Shown here: piece by piece, positions 20,274 to 28,858 of the stretch | How positions within the stretch are numbered: position 1 is the first letter of the stretch | Layout: the number at the start of each line of letters is the position of its first letter | Origin: JAHEGP01 sp963792875 | GTDB taxonomy: Bacteria > Pseudomonadota > Gammaproteobacteria > Pseudomonadales > JAHEGP01 | Direction of reading: 5' to 3' | DNA: 64,000 nucleotides | Assembly: GCA_963792875.1 (NCBI GenBank) | Contig: CAWBXV010000007.1 | Span: forward strand, 68,099-132,098 | Program-made: the position numbers and the translations under genes | Notes under the pieces: generated by a model | The model's database searches: none | The model's input: the letters and a program-made list of their open reading frames with translations, nothing else | What the model was told of the DNA's origin: nothing

Positions 20274-20438
20274 CTAGTTACAGGCGATCTGGGCCTGCGC
20301 GAGAATGTCCTGGTTCACATTCTGCATCCAGATGTTGGCATTGGGATGAATCTGCCGCACGCCATTTTTTTCCCGGTAGTTGAGCTTGGTGCTGGTCGGA
20401 TAGTCGACATCAAAGGAAATGTCTCACCCGGTTGTTCA
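20274..20438 (-). pseudogene. Small frameshifted gene remnant upstream of the polyamine operon
   Basis: A start codon at 20438 has GAGGAG 8-10 nt upstream, but its frame stops after nine codons. In the next frame a 49-residue tail runs without a start from about 20423 to a stop at 20274-20276. It reads sensibly (DVDYPTSTKLNYREKNG, then NIWMQNVNQDILAQAQIACN) and includes a seven-A run in codons for EKN. An intact ribosome site joined to an out-of-frame protein tail suggests a small gene broken by a short indel, or a sequencing error. I do not recognise the product. Confidence 0.4.
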
Positions 20439-20727
20439 TGCTTTGTTACTCCTCAACCCAGCGTAACTGCCGAGGCGCGCGGCGACGACCCTTCGCGCCG
20501 GCAACAGGCGCATTAAACGTGAAGACCTGCCGCCTGTCCACGCCGGCAGCAGTCGGCATTGTAATGCCGGGCAGCCGGCATGGGAATGCGCCGCGCCCGG
20601 CGACCGCTGCAACGCCCCCCGCACCGATGGCAGCGGATGCCGGCGCTATGCCATACTGCCGTGGCGCTCAGCGCCGCTTCGCGCTGCGCCGTGATCGATG
20701 TCATCACCCTCTTTGAGTTCCGACCGC
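20439..20727. other. Spacer between the small remnant and the cytochrome c gene
   Basis: Together with the remnant this makes a 535-bp divergent region. GC-rich up to about 20700; I see no clear promoter pair, repeat or further gene in it. It must contain the start signals for the polyamine operon on one strand and the cytochrome c gene on the other. Confidence 0.3.
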
Positions 20728-21222
20728 ATGAACAGACATGGCAAGTCCTCCGCACCGATCATCGCGCTGCTGCTGGCCCTCGGCGGCCTGCAGCCGGCCC
20801 CGAGTCACGCCGAACCCGACGCCGCCACCGCGCGGGGCAGATACCTGGTCCAGATCGCCGGCTGCAACGACTGCCACACGCCCGGCTACCTCCTGGCGGA
20901 GGGCAAGGTCCCCGAAGCCCTGTGGCTAACCGGCTCCGATTTCGGCTGGCGCGGCCCGTGGGGCACCACCTACGCCACCAACCTGCGCAACCGCCTGCAG
21001 GAGTTCAGCCAGGACCAGTGGCTCGATTACGCCCGGCAGCTGCACGCCAGGCCTCCCATGCCCTGGTTCATGCTCAACCAGATGAAGACCGAAGACCTCG
21101 CGGCCATCTACGCCTACGTCCGCCACCTGGGACCGGCCGGCACCGCCGCGCCGGCCTACCTGCCGCCGGACGTCGAGCCGCCGCCGCCGTACGCCTCCTT
21201 CCCGCCGCCGCCTCCGCAGTGA
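20728..21222 (+). CDS. Exported mono-haem c-type cytochrome
   Basis: 164 residues with a signal peptide (cleavage near SHA-EPD). One haem site, AGCNDCHTPGY (CxxCH), lies near residue 51, and a Met-rich stretch PPMPWFMLNQM near residue 110 probably supplies the axial ligand. The helix TEDLAAIYAYVRHLGP is typical of class I cytochrome c. The C-terminus is a proline-rich tail (PPDVEPPPPYASFPPPPPQ), unusual and perhaps a flexible spacer. Such proteins carry electrons in the periplasm, often for dehydrogenases, but no obvious partner gene is adjacent. ATG at 20728 is chosen over 20698 because it directly precedes the signal peptide. Confidence 0.8.
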   Translation: MNRHGKSSAPIIALLLALGGLQPAPSHAEPDAATARGRYLVQIAGCNDCHTPGYLLAEGKVPEALWLTGSDFGWRGPWGTTYATNLRNRLQEFSQDQWLDYARQLHARPPMPWFMLNQMKTEDLAAIYAYVRHLGPAGTAAPAYLPPDVEPPPPYASFPPPPPQ

Positions 21223-21715
21223 ACCGGCCGCATGGCGCCGTGCCGGGGCGCGAGCCGCACCACCGGCCCGGCGTTTTTCCATGGAAGCGGAACATCCGCT
21301 CGCCTGACGATGCGACGCCGGCAGGCCGTATCACCGCGAAGCCCAGGCGTCGGACGTGTAAAGATAACCGACACGCCCCGAAAGCCCGCCAGATCGCATC
21401 GCCGCCAACCCATACCGGCAGCGCGTCGCTCGCGCCGCGCCGCGCCGCCGGGCGCCCTAACGACCTCTGGCCCACCGGCCGCCGCAGAACACCTCGGCCC
21501 AGCGCATGGGGCAACCGGGCAGGTTGTGCACGTGCAACGCCATTACTACCGCAGCGCATCCGAAGACGGCACCGGCTACACCCGCGACGCCCCTCATGCG
21601 TCCGCCGCACAGGCCTGCAGCTGTGTCGATTTTTTTTACACTCAAGCATCTCCCGGGTCCGCTTCGCTGGGCGCATCGGCTTGTAAGCGTTTGATTTAAT
21701 TATGATGTTATTTAT
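21223..21715. other. Long spacer before the PEP-CTERM gene
   Basis: No supportable gene. It is GC-rich to about 21630, then turns sharply AT-rich, with T runs at about 21630-21640, leading into the sigma-54 site. Confidence 0.35.
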
Positions 21716-21731
21716 TGGCATGACTATTGCT
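21716..21731 (+). promoter_or_regulatory. Sigma-54 (RpoN) promoter for the PEP-CTERM gene
   Basis: TGGCATGACTATTGCT matches the consensus TGGCACG-N4-TTGCW at every fixed position but one (T for C in the -24 box). The GG of the -24 element and the GC of the -12 element have the required spacing. It lies in a locally AT-rich tract, 109 nt before the start codon, and points toward the PEP-CTERM gene. PEP-CTERM genes are known to be under RpoN with the PrsK/PrsR two-component pair in several proteobacteria, so the context fits. Confidence 0.75.
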
Positions 21732-21750
21732 GATTTTTTCATAAAAAATG

Positions 21751-21777
21751 GCGTTCTCTTGTGGTCGCAGAGAACGC
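21751..21777 (+). promoter_or_regulatory. 5'-UTR inverted repeat upstream of the PEP-CTERM gene
   Basis: A perfect 8-bp inverted repeat (GCGTTCTC ... GAGAACGC) with an 11-nt loop lies just after the predicted transcription start of the sigma-54 promoter. It could be an mRNA stem that protects the transcript, or a protein-binding site. There is no T tract, so it is not a terminator. Confidence 0.45.
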
Positions 21778-21840
21778 AGGCAGTTCAGGCGCTGCCACAC
21801 GCGCCTCTGGAGCACACACCGTAAAATGAGGATTGACAAC

Positions 21841-22626
21841 ATGGCAACTGCATTTCCCGCCCATCGGGCCCTGATCACCTTCCTGCTGGTCGGCACCGGC
21901 GCTATCGCCCACGGCGCTCCCATACGCTGGACTGACTGGACCGATGGCGGCACCGTCGAGGGCACCGAGTACGTAGCCAATGGCACCATCACCACCGCGA
22001 CGACAACGGTCTCGGTCACCTATCGCAACCCACTGGGGATTGGATTCGCACAGTTCAGTGGTGGCACCGATTATTGGACCAGCCGCAACAGTGGCCGCGA
22101 CCCGGCCGTCTCGCCCTACACCAGCGACAAGGTCGACAACATCCCGACGGGCACCGACATCATTGCGCTGCAGAACGCCGGCAACCAGACGCTGACCTTC
22201 TCAGAGACGATCGCCAACCCGGTCTTTTCCTACGTCAGCCTCAACGGCAATGGCTATGCCTTCGATCAGGACTTCGAACTCCTGAGCTTCGGCAGCCCAT
22301 CCGACGGCAACGAATGCGGGTATTGGGGCTGCGGGACCTCCTACAAGGAAGTCGTCGATCTGGGCAACGGCGAGAAGGAATACCAGCTGCTGGGCACCGG
22401 CGAGCCTCACGGCACACTGCGCTTCACCGGAGCTTTCGACACGGTGAACTGGCGCAGCCTCTCCAATGAATTCTGGAACGGCTTTACCGTAGGCGTGGAA
22501 GGAACCGCCGATGAGATTCTGCCCCCGCCCGGCGGCACCGTGCCCGAGCCCGGCCCGATCGGCCTGCTGGGTCTTGGCGTGGTCTCGATCGCCCTGACCA
22601 GACTGGCGAGAAAACGCTCGGCCTGA
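21841..22626 (+). CDS. PEP-CTERM sorting-domain protein
   Basis: 261 residues. A signal peptide (cleavage near IAHGA-P) is followed by a beta-rich domain of about 200 residues with many Gly, Thr, Asn and two Cys pairs, then a spacer and the PEP-CTERM tail: VPEPGPIGLLGLGVVSIALTRLARKR. That is the VPEP motif, a membrane helix and a basic end. Such proteins are cut by an exosortase (EpsH) and released or attached to the outer surface, often in exopolysaccharide-rich flocs or biofilms. GAGG 9 nt before the ATG at 21841 supports this start. The gene is a single transcription unit: sigma-54 promoter in front, strong terminator behind. No exosortase gene is in the window. Confidence 0.9.
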   Translation: MATAFPAHRALITFLLVGTGAIAHGAPIRWTDWTDGGTVEGTEYVANGTITTATTTVSVTYRNPLGIGFAQFSGGTDYWTSRNSGRDPAVSPYTSDKVDNIPTGTDIIALQNAGNQTLTFSETIANPVFSYVSLNGNGYAFDQDFELLSFGSPSDGNECGYWGCGTSYKEVVDLGNGEKEYQLLGTGEPHGTLRFTGAFDTVNWRSLSNEFWNGFTVGVEGTADEILPPPGGTVPEPGPIGLLGLGVVSIALTRLARKRSA

Positions 22627-22641
22627 TCTCGGCCGGCACGC

Positions 22642-22674
22642 AGCAAGCCCCGCCGACGCGGGGCTTGCTTTTTT
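22642..22674 (+). terminator. Intrinsic terminator after the PEP-CTERM gene
   Basis: A perfect 12-bp stem (AGCAAGCCCCGC / GCGGGGCTTGCT) with a 4-nt loop CGAC, directly followed by a run of T. It lies 15 nt after the stop codon. Confidence 0.92.
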
Positions 22675-22831
22675 CAGTCGCCAGCAGCACCCAGCCAGCT
22701 GTAGCGGCGATATCTACAACTTGCCCGAGCGATCGACGCCGTGGATACTAGGCGAGAGCAGCATACCAAGGCCGTGCGCCGGAGCGATCCGTCCATCGCC
22801 GCCGCCACTCCACCAGCGACGCGCTATCGAG

Positions 22832-24448
22832 ATGAACCTGAGAGCAACCAATCTTGGCAAGCTGAGCCTGCAGGAATACGACGTGCTGATACTCGGCGCC
22901 GGCATCAACGGCGCGGTAGCGGCGGCGGCGCTGGCGACCCGCGGCGTCAGGGTCGCGCTGATCGACCGGGGCGATTTTGCCAGCGAGACCAGCTCCAACT
23001 CCTCCAACCTCGCCTGGGGCGGCATCAAGTACCTCGAGAGCGGCGAGCTGTCCCTGGTCAACAAGCTGTGCCGGTCGCGCAACCACCTGCTGCACCACTA
23101 CCCCTCGCGGGTGCGGGAGGTCCGCTTCTTCACCACCATCCAGCGCGGCTTCCGCCTGCCGGTGTGGATGGTGTTCATGGGCACGCTGCTGTACTGGGCA
23201 ATCGGGCGCTTCTACACACAGGCGCCGCGCTACCTCACGCGCCGGCAGATCGAGACCCAGGAGCCGGTCATCGACACCGCCAAGGTGGCCGCCGGCTTCG
23301 AGTACTCCGACTGCTATCTGCACGATAACGACTCGCGCTTCGTGTTCAACTTCGTGCGCGCCGCGCTCGATCACGGCTGCATCGCCGCCAACTACGTCGA
23401 GGCGCTGCACTCCGAGCGCCGCGACGGCCGCTGGGTGACGCAGGCCCGCGATGTCATGAGCGGCCGCGATTACACCGTGCGCGCCAAAGTGCTCATCAAC
23501 GCCTGCGGCCCCTGGGTCGACCGCCGCAACGCGGCGGACGGCCAGGCCACCGAGCACCACCACGTCTTCTCCAAGGGCGTGCACCTGATCGTCGACCGGG
23601 TCACCCCGCAGCAGCGCGTGCTGACCTTCTTCGCCAGCGATGGCCGGCTGTTCTTCATGATCCCCATGGGCCCCAAGACCTGCATCGGCACCACGGACAC
23701 CCAGGTCGAATGCCCGGAAAGCGACATCACCGACGAGGACCGCCGCTTCCTGCTGGATAACGCCAACGCGCTGCTCAAGCTGTCGCGCCCGCTGACGCTG
23801 GACGACATCATCGCCGAGCGCTGCGGGGTGCGCCCGCTTGCCGTGCAGGACGTGACCGACAAGGCCGACTGGGTGCAGCTGTCGCGCAAGCACGTGATCG
23901 ACGTGGACCGCGTGGCCCAGCGCGTCAGCATCTTCGGCGGCAAGCTGACCGACTGCATCAACGTGGGCAACGAGATCGTCGAGCTCATCGCCAGCCTGGG
24001 CATCGATGTGCCCTTCCCCGACCAGAAGTGGTACGGCGAGTCCGACACCGAGGTGCGCGAGGACTTCTTCCACCAGGCCCGCCTGATGGACCTGGACAGC
24101 CTCACCGCCGCCAACGCTTCCGAACCGCTCTCCGAGCGGCTGTGGCGCCGCTACAACGCCAACGCCTTCCGCCTGCTCGACCAGATACGTGAGGACCCGG
24201 ACGAGGCGCGGCAGCTGATCGAGAACGCCGAATACATCCGCTGCGAGATCGAGCTGGCGGCGCGGCGCGAGATGATCACCAAGCTTGAGGACTTCATGCG
24301 GCGACGCTCAAAAATCGAGCTGGTGCTGCGCCAGCGGGACATCATCGGCGCACAGGGCCTGAAAGACGCGTGCGCCATCCTGTTCGGCGACGAGGCCGAG
24401 CTGCGCCTGCAGGAATATCTGGACACGCTCGAACAGACCGCCTACTGA
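22832..24448 (+). CDS. FAD-dependent glycerol-3-phosphate dehydrogenase-like protein
   Basis: 538 residues from ATG at 22832. The FAD site is VLILGAGINGAVAAAALATRG near residue 18, followed by DRGDFASETSSNSSNLAWGGIKYLE, the hallmark of GlpD/GlpA enzymes. Later, NACGPWVD and GPKTCIGTTDTQVE complete the family pattern, and the C-terminal helical domain (about 380-538) matches DAO_C. GlpD oxidises sn-glycerol-3-phosphate to dihydroxyacetone phosphate at the inner membrane and feeds electrons to quinone. No glpF, glpK or glpR lies nearby, so here it may serve lipid turnover rather than glycerol uptake. The ribosome site is weak (CGAG next to the ATG). Confidence 0.86.
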   Translation: MNLRATNLGKLSLQEYDVLILGAGINGAVAAAALATRGVRVALIDRGDFASETSSNSSNLAWGGIKYLESGELSLVNKLCRSRNHLLHHYPSRVREVRFFTTIQRGFRLPVWMVFMGTLLYWAIGRFYTQAPRYLTRRQIETQEPVIDTAKVAAGFEYSDCYLHDNDSRFVFNFVRAALDHGCIAANYVEALHSERRDGRWVTQARDVMSGRDYTVRAKVLINACGPWVDRRNAADGQATEHHHVFSKGVHLIVDRVTPQQRVLTFFASDGRLFFMIPMGPKTCIGTTDTQVECPESDITDEDRRFLLDNANALLKLSRPLTLDDIIAERCGVRPLAVQDVTDKADWVQLSRKHVIDVDRVAQRVSIFGGKLTDCINVGNEIVELIASLGIDVPFPDQKWYGESDTEVREDFFHQARLMDLDSLTAANASEPLSERLWRRYNANAFRLLDQIREDPDEARQLIENAEYIRCEIELAARREMITKLEDFMRRRSKIELVLRQRDIIGAQGLKDACAILFGDEAELRLQEYLDTLEQTAY

Positions 24449-24735
24449 AAACCGGCCAATGCCGGATTGCGCGCGCCCATGCGCCGGGAACACCGCAGCG
24501 GCAGCGCCTGCCCGCGCACCACTCGCGCCGCATCAGATCGCCGCCTTTTTATCCACGGACTATGCTTGGTATCATAACCCTGTCGTCCACGCTGAAACTC
24601 CACGGACGTTTTCGCTCAGGGCAGCGGTTGTTCTATAGGGAATGTGGCAACACGGCTGGTCCTGCGGCAGCGGCCTCTTGCGCAACCGAACCGGCCGCGC
24701 CCCGCTGGGGCATCACTTGTCTGGTAGTGAACTCG

Positions 24736-24945
24736 ATGATTGACTTGCTCGAAAAAAATTGGCTGATAGTGGTGGTCTGGTGCTGGCTGTTCGCGATCAG
24801 CGTATCCCGACAGAGCGCGAACAATACGACGTTTTTTCATATCGTAAAGAATGTCATCCTGTCAGTATTGAGCGCTACCGTACTGCTGGGTGTCGGCCTT
24901 GTGCTGTGGCAGGGCGTTATCAGGGTCGCCGCCGACTATCTGTAA
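24736..24945 (+). CDS. Small two-helix membrane protein
   Basis: 69 residues from ATG at 24736. There are two hydrophobic segments, LIVVVWCWLFAISV (about 9-22) and VILSVLSATVLLGVGLVLW (about 42-60), joined by a polar loop with SRQSANNTTFFH. Codon use is less GC-rich than in the flanks. No family is recognised; it is too short for a transporter and may be a small regulatory or toxin-like membrane protein. The start is uncertain because no strong ribosome site is seen. Confidence 0.5.
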   Translation: MIDLLEKNWLIVVVWCWLFAISVSRQSANNTTFFHIVKNVILSVLSATVLLGVGLVLWQGVIRVAADYL

Positions 24946-25406
24946 TCCTGCCATCGCGCGGGCGACGGCAGCGCAGCACGTCGCCGTGCTGTCTCTCGCT
25001 GCTGGCCGCACCGCATACGCTTTGGCCGTGCCGCTGTTCGTCAGCACCTACGCGCGCTGGATGGCTCGGCGCGCAGCTGTTGACCCTGGCGAGGCAGCGG
25101 GCTCGGCGGCATCTCAGCATGGCAGGCGGGACATTTCGCGGTTCGCTGGCCGCACGCTGCCATGCAGCCGACATGGCAGCGGCGTGTCAACGCCATCGTC
25201 AACGCCCGCTGAGCCGACGTCCTGCGCCGGCACCCTGCTGACCTGGATAATGTCCCCACCCATGCGTGCTTGAGGAGGGCCATCCGGCTTGGATTCCCGA
25301 CGGATTTACCTGTTGATGGTTCCGGTACTGTGTCAGGATGAGAAGGCAGGCCGCTGTAAGGATTCAGCAGCCAGTACGCGCAGGTTCGTTATGCCAAGGA
25401 GGCACT
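24946..25406. other. Spacer without a supportable gene
   Basis: Open frames here are short, rich in rare amino-acid strings and have no ribosome sites. The only clear signal is AAGGAGG at 25396-25402, which belongs to the DsrE-like gene. Confidence 0.35.
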
Positions 25407-25466
25407 ATGAAACATCTGAACTTCGCCATTCTTCTGTAGGTCGCGTTCACCCTCGCTGGCAGCCCA

Positions 25467-25826
25467 TTGGTGTTTGCCGGCGATAACGACCCCCTGTTTG
25501 TCAACGTGACCACCGACGACGACTATCGCTCGAGTTTAGCAATCACCGTCTCAAAGGCGATGTTTGAGCGCGGTCACCCACTGACGATCTTCTTCAACGA
25601 CCGGGGCATCCTCGTTACTGCCAGGAAGAACGCGGAAAAATTCAAGGAGCAGCAGGCGACCCTGACGGAGCTGGCAGCGGCCGGCGCCATGCTCATTGCG
25701 TGTCCAAAATGTATGAAGCACTACCACATCGAAGAATCCGATCTGCTGGCGGGCATCAAGGTCGGTAATGCGCAAGTGACCGGTGATGCCTTGTTCAAAG
25801 ACAACACCAGAACGCTTTCCTGGTGA
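25467..25826 (+). CDS. DsrE-family protein, signal peptide interrupted by an amber codon
   Basis: The evident gene begins at ATG 25407, 4 nt after a near-perfect AAGGAGG, and reads MKHLNFAILL, then TAG at 25437-25439, then in the same frame VAFTLAGSPLVFA-GDNDPLFVN. The amber codon lies inside an otherwise normal signal peptide. The 119 codons from TTG 25467 (or GTG 25470) are intact and carry the DsrE fold: FVNVTTDDDYRSSLAITVSKAM, GHPLTIFFNDRGI and ACPKCMKHYHIEESDLL with a CxxC pair. DsrE-like proteins handle sulfur or persulfide groups. Without the signal peptide the product would stay in the cytoplasm. It may be a fresh pseudogene, a sequencing error, or a read-through gene. Confidence 0.65.
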   Translation: MVFAGDNDPLFVNVTTDDDYRSSLAITVSKAMFERGHPLTIFFNDRGILVTARKNAEKFKEQQATLTELAAAGAMLIACPKCMKHYHIEESDLLAGIKVGNAQVTGDALFKDNTRTLSW

Positions 25827-25977
25827 CGCGAACCCACCCGCCTGCCAGCTCTGGATGGGCGATCGGCCGGCGGGCCAGCCTCCGGGGTGGGGCATGTCAG
25901 CGGCAGAGAGGTGGCCACCCGGCACGGATAGCCCCTGACCGCGGTGCTGCGGCAGAACCTTTCCAAGCAGCCTCGTA

Positions 25978-26349
25978 CTAGTTCAGATCCGCCGCAAAGC
26001 GCCGCAGCAGCGCCAGCGGCACCACCTGCAGGGCGCGCTCGTGAGTGCTCTGCAGATAGACCCGCGGCGCCATGCCCTGCTGATAGGCCTCCAGCCAGCG
26101 CGCGGCACACAGGCACCAGCGATCGCCGGCCTGCAGGCCCGGGAAACCGTGCTCAGGGACGGGCGTCGACAGGTCGTTGCCGCGGAAGCGGGAATACTCG
26201 AGAAACTCCGCAGTCATCTCCACGCACACCGTATGCGATCCCAGGTCCGTGGCGTCGGTGTTGCAGCAACCGTCGCGAAAAAAGCCCGTCACCGGCTGGG
26301 TACTGCAGGGCCGCAGCGGCTCACCAAAAACGTTCGTTGAAGTATCCAT
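25978..26349 (-). CDS. DUF2237 family protein
   Basis: 123 residues. Almost the whole protein matches the family pattern: NVFGEPLRPCSTQPVTGFFRD, GCCNTDATDLGSHTVCVEMT, EFLEYSRFRGNDLSTPVPE, FPGLQAGDRWCLCAARW. The conserved Cys residues (GCCN, RWCLC) suggest a metal site, but no activity is established. ATG at 26349 is chosen because GGGAG lies about 5 nt upstream and the next start is 16 codons earlier with no support. It stands alone on the minus strand, with 254 bp to the end of the next minus-strand gene. Confidence 0.88.
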   Translation of the reverse strand: MDTSTNVFGEPLRPCSTQPVTGFFRDGCCNTDATDLGSHTVCVEMTAEFLEYSRFRGNDLSTPVPEHGFPGLQAGDRWCLCAARWLEAYQQGMAPRVYLQSTHERALQVVPLALLRRFAADLN

Positions 26350-26603
26350 CGTCGCTCCCGCGCACCGTCGTTCTCGTTCCGGGTCATTGACTACCACCCT
26401 ACTGACAGGTTCCGCAAGCCCGCCATTGAGCGGTTGTTCCCGCCTCTCGCCCCCGGTCCCACCACCCTGCCCACCTGGGCAGGGGACCTCTTTCCGCTCC
26501 GTTGATCATTCAGCCTGCGACGGACTGCCGGCACCGGTTGCCGGTTGCCGGGCCAAGCAGTCGCCCCCCCGATGGATGCCACGTGCAGGGCAGCCGGTCC
26601 GCG

Positions 26604-28061
26604 TCAGCCCGCGCCGGCGCCCTGCTCTGCACGCTGCAGCGCCTCGGCCTGGGCCGCGATCGCCTCGGTCATACCTTTGAAAATCACCAGGTGCGCCGGA
26701 ATCAGCGCATACCAGTACAGCAGCCCCCATACGCCGGCCGGGTGCCAATAGGCGGTGGCGGTCACGCGGCATCCCTCCGGCTGCTGTTCCAGCTCGAACT
26801 CCAGCACGCCCGCCCCTGGCGCCTTCATGCCAAATTTCAGCGTCAGGCGGCGCTCCTCCTGCAGGCCGATCACCCGCCAGGAGTCGACCACATCCCCCAG
26901 GCGCAGCCGCGCGGGGTCGCGGCGCTGGTGGCGCAGCCCCTTGCCGCCGACGCACCAGTCCAGAAGTTCCCGGAGGCGCCACAGGGGATTGAGATAGAAA
27001 TACCCCTGATCGCCGCCGATGGTCTGCACGACCCGCCAGCAGGTGGCGGCGCTCGCAGAGCTGACGGCGCTGCCGCCGGCCTTCTTGGCATAGAACCCAT
27101 AGGCGGGGTTGTAGTCCCTGATCGGAAACGCGCCTTCGACCCACTGCGCGGGCACGGCGTTGTCGCGCTCGACGCGCTCCACCTCGTCGAGGGCCTCCTC
27201 AAAGCTCAGCAGCCGCTGCGGGCAGCGCTGCTCGATGGCGCTCGAGTCCGCGACAAAGTCATGCTCCAGGCCGGCGATGAGCGCCTTCGCTATGGGTGTG
27301 GGCACCGATGTCACCAGCCGCAGCCACCAGGAGGACAGCCCGGGACTGAGCAGGGGCACCGGTATGATCAGCGGGCGCTTGCCGGTGCGGTGCCCGATGG
27401 CGAGCATCATCTGCTGGTAGGACACCACCTCCGGGCCACCCACGTCGTAGATGGCGGGCTGGGCGCTGTCCGACAGGCCGAATTCGACCAGATAGCGGAT
27501 GAGATTGGACAACGCTATGGGGGAGCACTGGGCCCGCACCCAGCGCGGCGTGATCATCACCGGCAGGTGGTTGACCAGATCGCGCATGACCTCAAAGGCC
27601 GCCGAGCCAGGCCCGACGATGATGCCGGCGCGCAGTTCGATCACCGGCAGACCGGCGGACCGCAGCACCTCCCCGGTGGCGGCGCGCGAGCGCAGATGGG
27701 GCGAGCGGGAATCCGGCGGTATCAGCCCGCCCAGATAGATGACGCGGCCCACGCCGGCCGTCACGGCGGCCGCGGCAAAATTGCGCGCCGCATCGAGGTC
27801 CAGCTGATCGAAGCCCTTGCCGGACGCCATGGAATGAACCAGATAGTACGCCACGTCGACCCCGGCCAATGCGGGCCCCAGCGTCTGGGGCCGCAGGGCG
27901 TCGGCCTGGACCAGCTCAACGCCCTGCCACGCTCTCGCCTCGAGGACTTTGCTGTTGCGCGACGATGCGCGCAACAGCAGCCCCGGCACCTGGGCCAGCA
28001 GCAGTTGCGGCACCAGATTGGTACCGATGTAACCGCTGGCCCCGAAGATCAGAATTCGCAT
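26604..28061 (-). CDS. SDR-family NAD(P)-binding protein with DUF2867 domain
   Basis: 485 residues in two parts. Residues 1-310 form an extended/atypical short-chain dehydrogenase: ILIFGASGYIGTNLVPQL (nucleotide site), then AGVDVAYYLVHSM, GRVIYLGGLIPP and RAGIIVGPGSAAFE. Residues 320-480 match DUF2867, a START/cyclase-like domain (DSWRVIGLQEERRLTLKFGMKAPG, then TATAYWHPAGVWGLLYWYALIP). Proteins of this architecture (YbjT-like) are widespread and poorly characterised; a quinone-, isoprenoid- or lipid-linked substrate is often guessed. The start at 28061 is the first residue before the Rossmann strand. It lies 102 nt downstream of the lipoprotein gene on the same strand. Confidence 0.86.
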   Translation of the reverse strand: MRILIFGASGYIGTNLVPQLLLAQVPGLLLRASSRNSKVLEARAWQGVELVQADALRPQTLGPALAGVDVAYYLVHSMASGKGFDQLDLDAARNFAAAAVTAGVGRVIYLGGLIPPDSRSPHLRSRAATGEVLRSAGLPVIELRAGIIVGPGSAAFEVMRDLVNHLPVMITPRWVRAQCSPIALSNLIRYLVEFGLSDSAQPAIYDVGGPEVVSYQQMMLAIGHRTGKRPLIIPVPLLSPGLSSWWLRLVTSVPTPIAKALIAGLEHDFVADSSAIEQRCPQRLLSFEEALDEVERVERDNAVPAQWVEGAFPIRDYNPAYGFYAKKAGGSAVSSASAATCWRVVQTIGGDQGYFYLNPLWRLRELLDWCVGGKGLRHQRRDPARLRLGDVVDSWRVIGLQEERRLTLKFGMKAPGAGVLEFELEQQPEGCRVTATAYWHPAGVWGLLYWYALIPAHLVIFKGMTEAIAAQAEALQRAEQGAGAG

Positions 28062-28162
28062 ACGCCACCCGCCTCGTCGACTGCTGCCGCTCAGACCCCT
28101 TCACAGAGCGGTACGTGCCCCCTCGGGCACCGGTTCAAACCCGGCTGTCCGGCAGCGCCGGC

Positions 28163-28468
28163 TCAGTCGCCCGCCGCGCTCGCTGCAGCGGCCGCCACGC
28201 ACTGGAAATGCAGCACCACCCGATGCACCTCGTCGCTGCCCCCGTTGATGTAGTAGTTGTCGCGCTTGAGCTGGCGGTACACCTGCGAGGAGGCGGCGCA
28301 GTAATCACGCGCCACGCGCTCGACTTCGTCGTCTGACCCGAAGGGCTCGACGCTGTCACGGCTCACGACGAAGGCATTGTCGCCCTCAGGGGTCACCTCC
28401 TTATAGGACGGCGCATGAACACAGGCGGTCATCAGCAGCACCAGAGGCAGCAGGCGGGCATTCTTCAT
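28163..28468 (-). CDS. Small lipoprotein of unknown function
   Basis: 101 residues. The N-terminus MKNARLLPLVLLMTACVHAP is a type II signal peptide with lipobox LMTAC (Cys16). The mature part is charged (VSRDSVEPFGSDDEVERVARDYCAASSQVYRQL) and ends in an Ala-rich tail. No family is recognised. It lies upstream of the SDR/DUF2867 gene on the same strand and may be cotranscribed. Confidence 0.72.
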   Translation of the reverse strand: MKNARLLPLVLLMTACVHAPSYKEVTPEGDNAFVVSRDSVEPFGSDDEVERVARDYCAASSQVYRQLKRDNYYINGGSDEVHRVVLHFQCVAAAAASAAGD

Positions 28469-28858
28469 GACGGCGATCCTTCTTGTTATGGTATTGTCAG
28501 TGGCTCGCGGCGGGCGCAGGGAGCGCCTGCAGCGCAGGCGGGCAGCGGGCGCAAGCCAAGCCGCGGAGCGGCGCCGACGCCACGTGCCGTCCTACGCCGG
28601 GTGCCGGCCAAAGCAACGCCTCGCCGCTCTGTCGTCAACCCGATCCGTATCCCGGCAGCCCCGCGCCGGAGGCAAAAAAACATTATGCGCAAAAAGCCCA
28701 ACTGGCGCAAAATAGACTTGCTCCGCCAACTCGCGTGGCGGCGCATCTTCTTCCGGCGGCGGGTGGAACAGCCACCTCAACCGTCCTCCTGGTAGCGTAT
28801 TTTTTCCGCCCGCCCCGCCGCAGCCGGCAGGGGTGGACCGTTGCAGCTGAGGCGCCTG
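28469..28858. other. Divergent spacer between the lipoprotein and SLC13 genes
   Basis: About 390 bp. GC-rich, with one A-rich patch near 28675-28685. A 36-codon basic frame starts at 28685 but has no ribosome site. No clear promoter elements are seen. Confidence 0.3.

Noticed and set aside
28110..28145. T-loop-like GGTTCAAACC as part of a tRNA
   Set aside because: No acceptor, D or anticodon stems can be folded around it.
28685..28795. 36-codon basic peptide gene before the SLC13 permease
   Set aside because: No ribosome site and no conservation evidence; composition is what GC-rich DNA gives.
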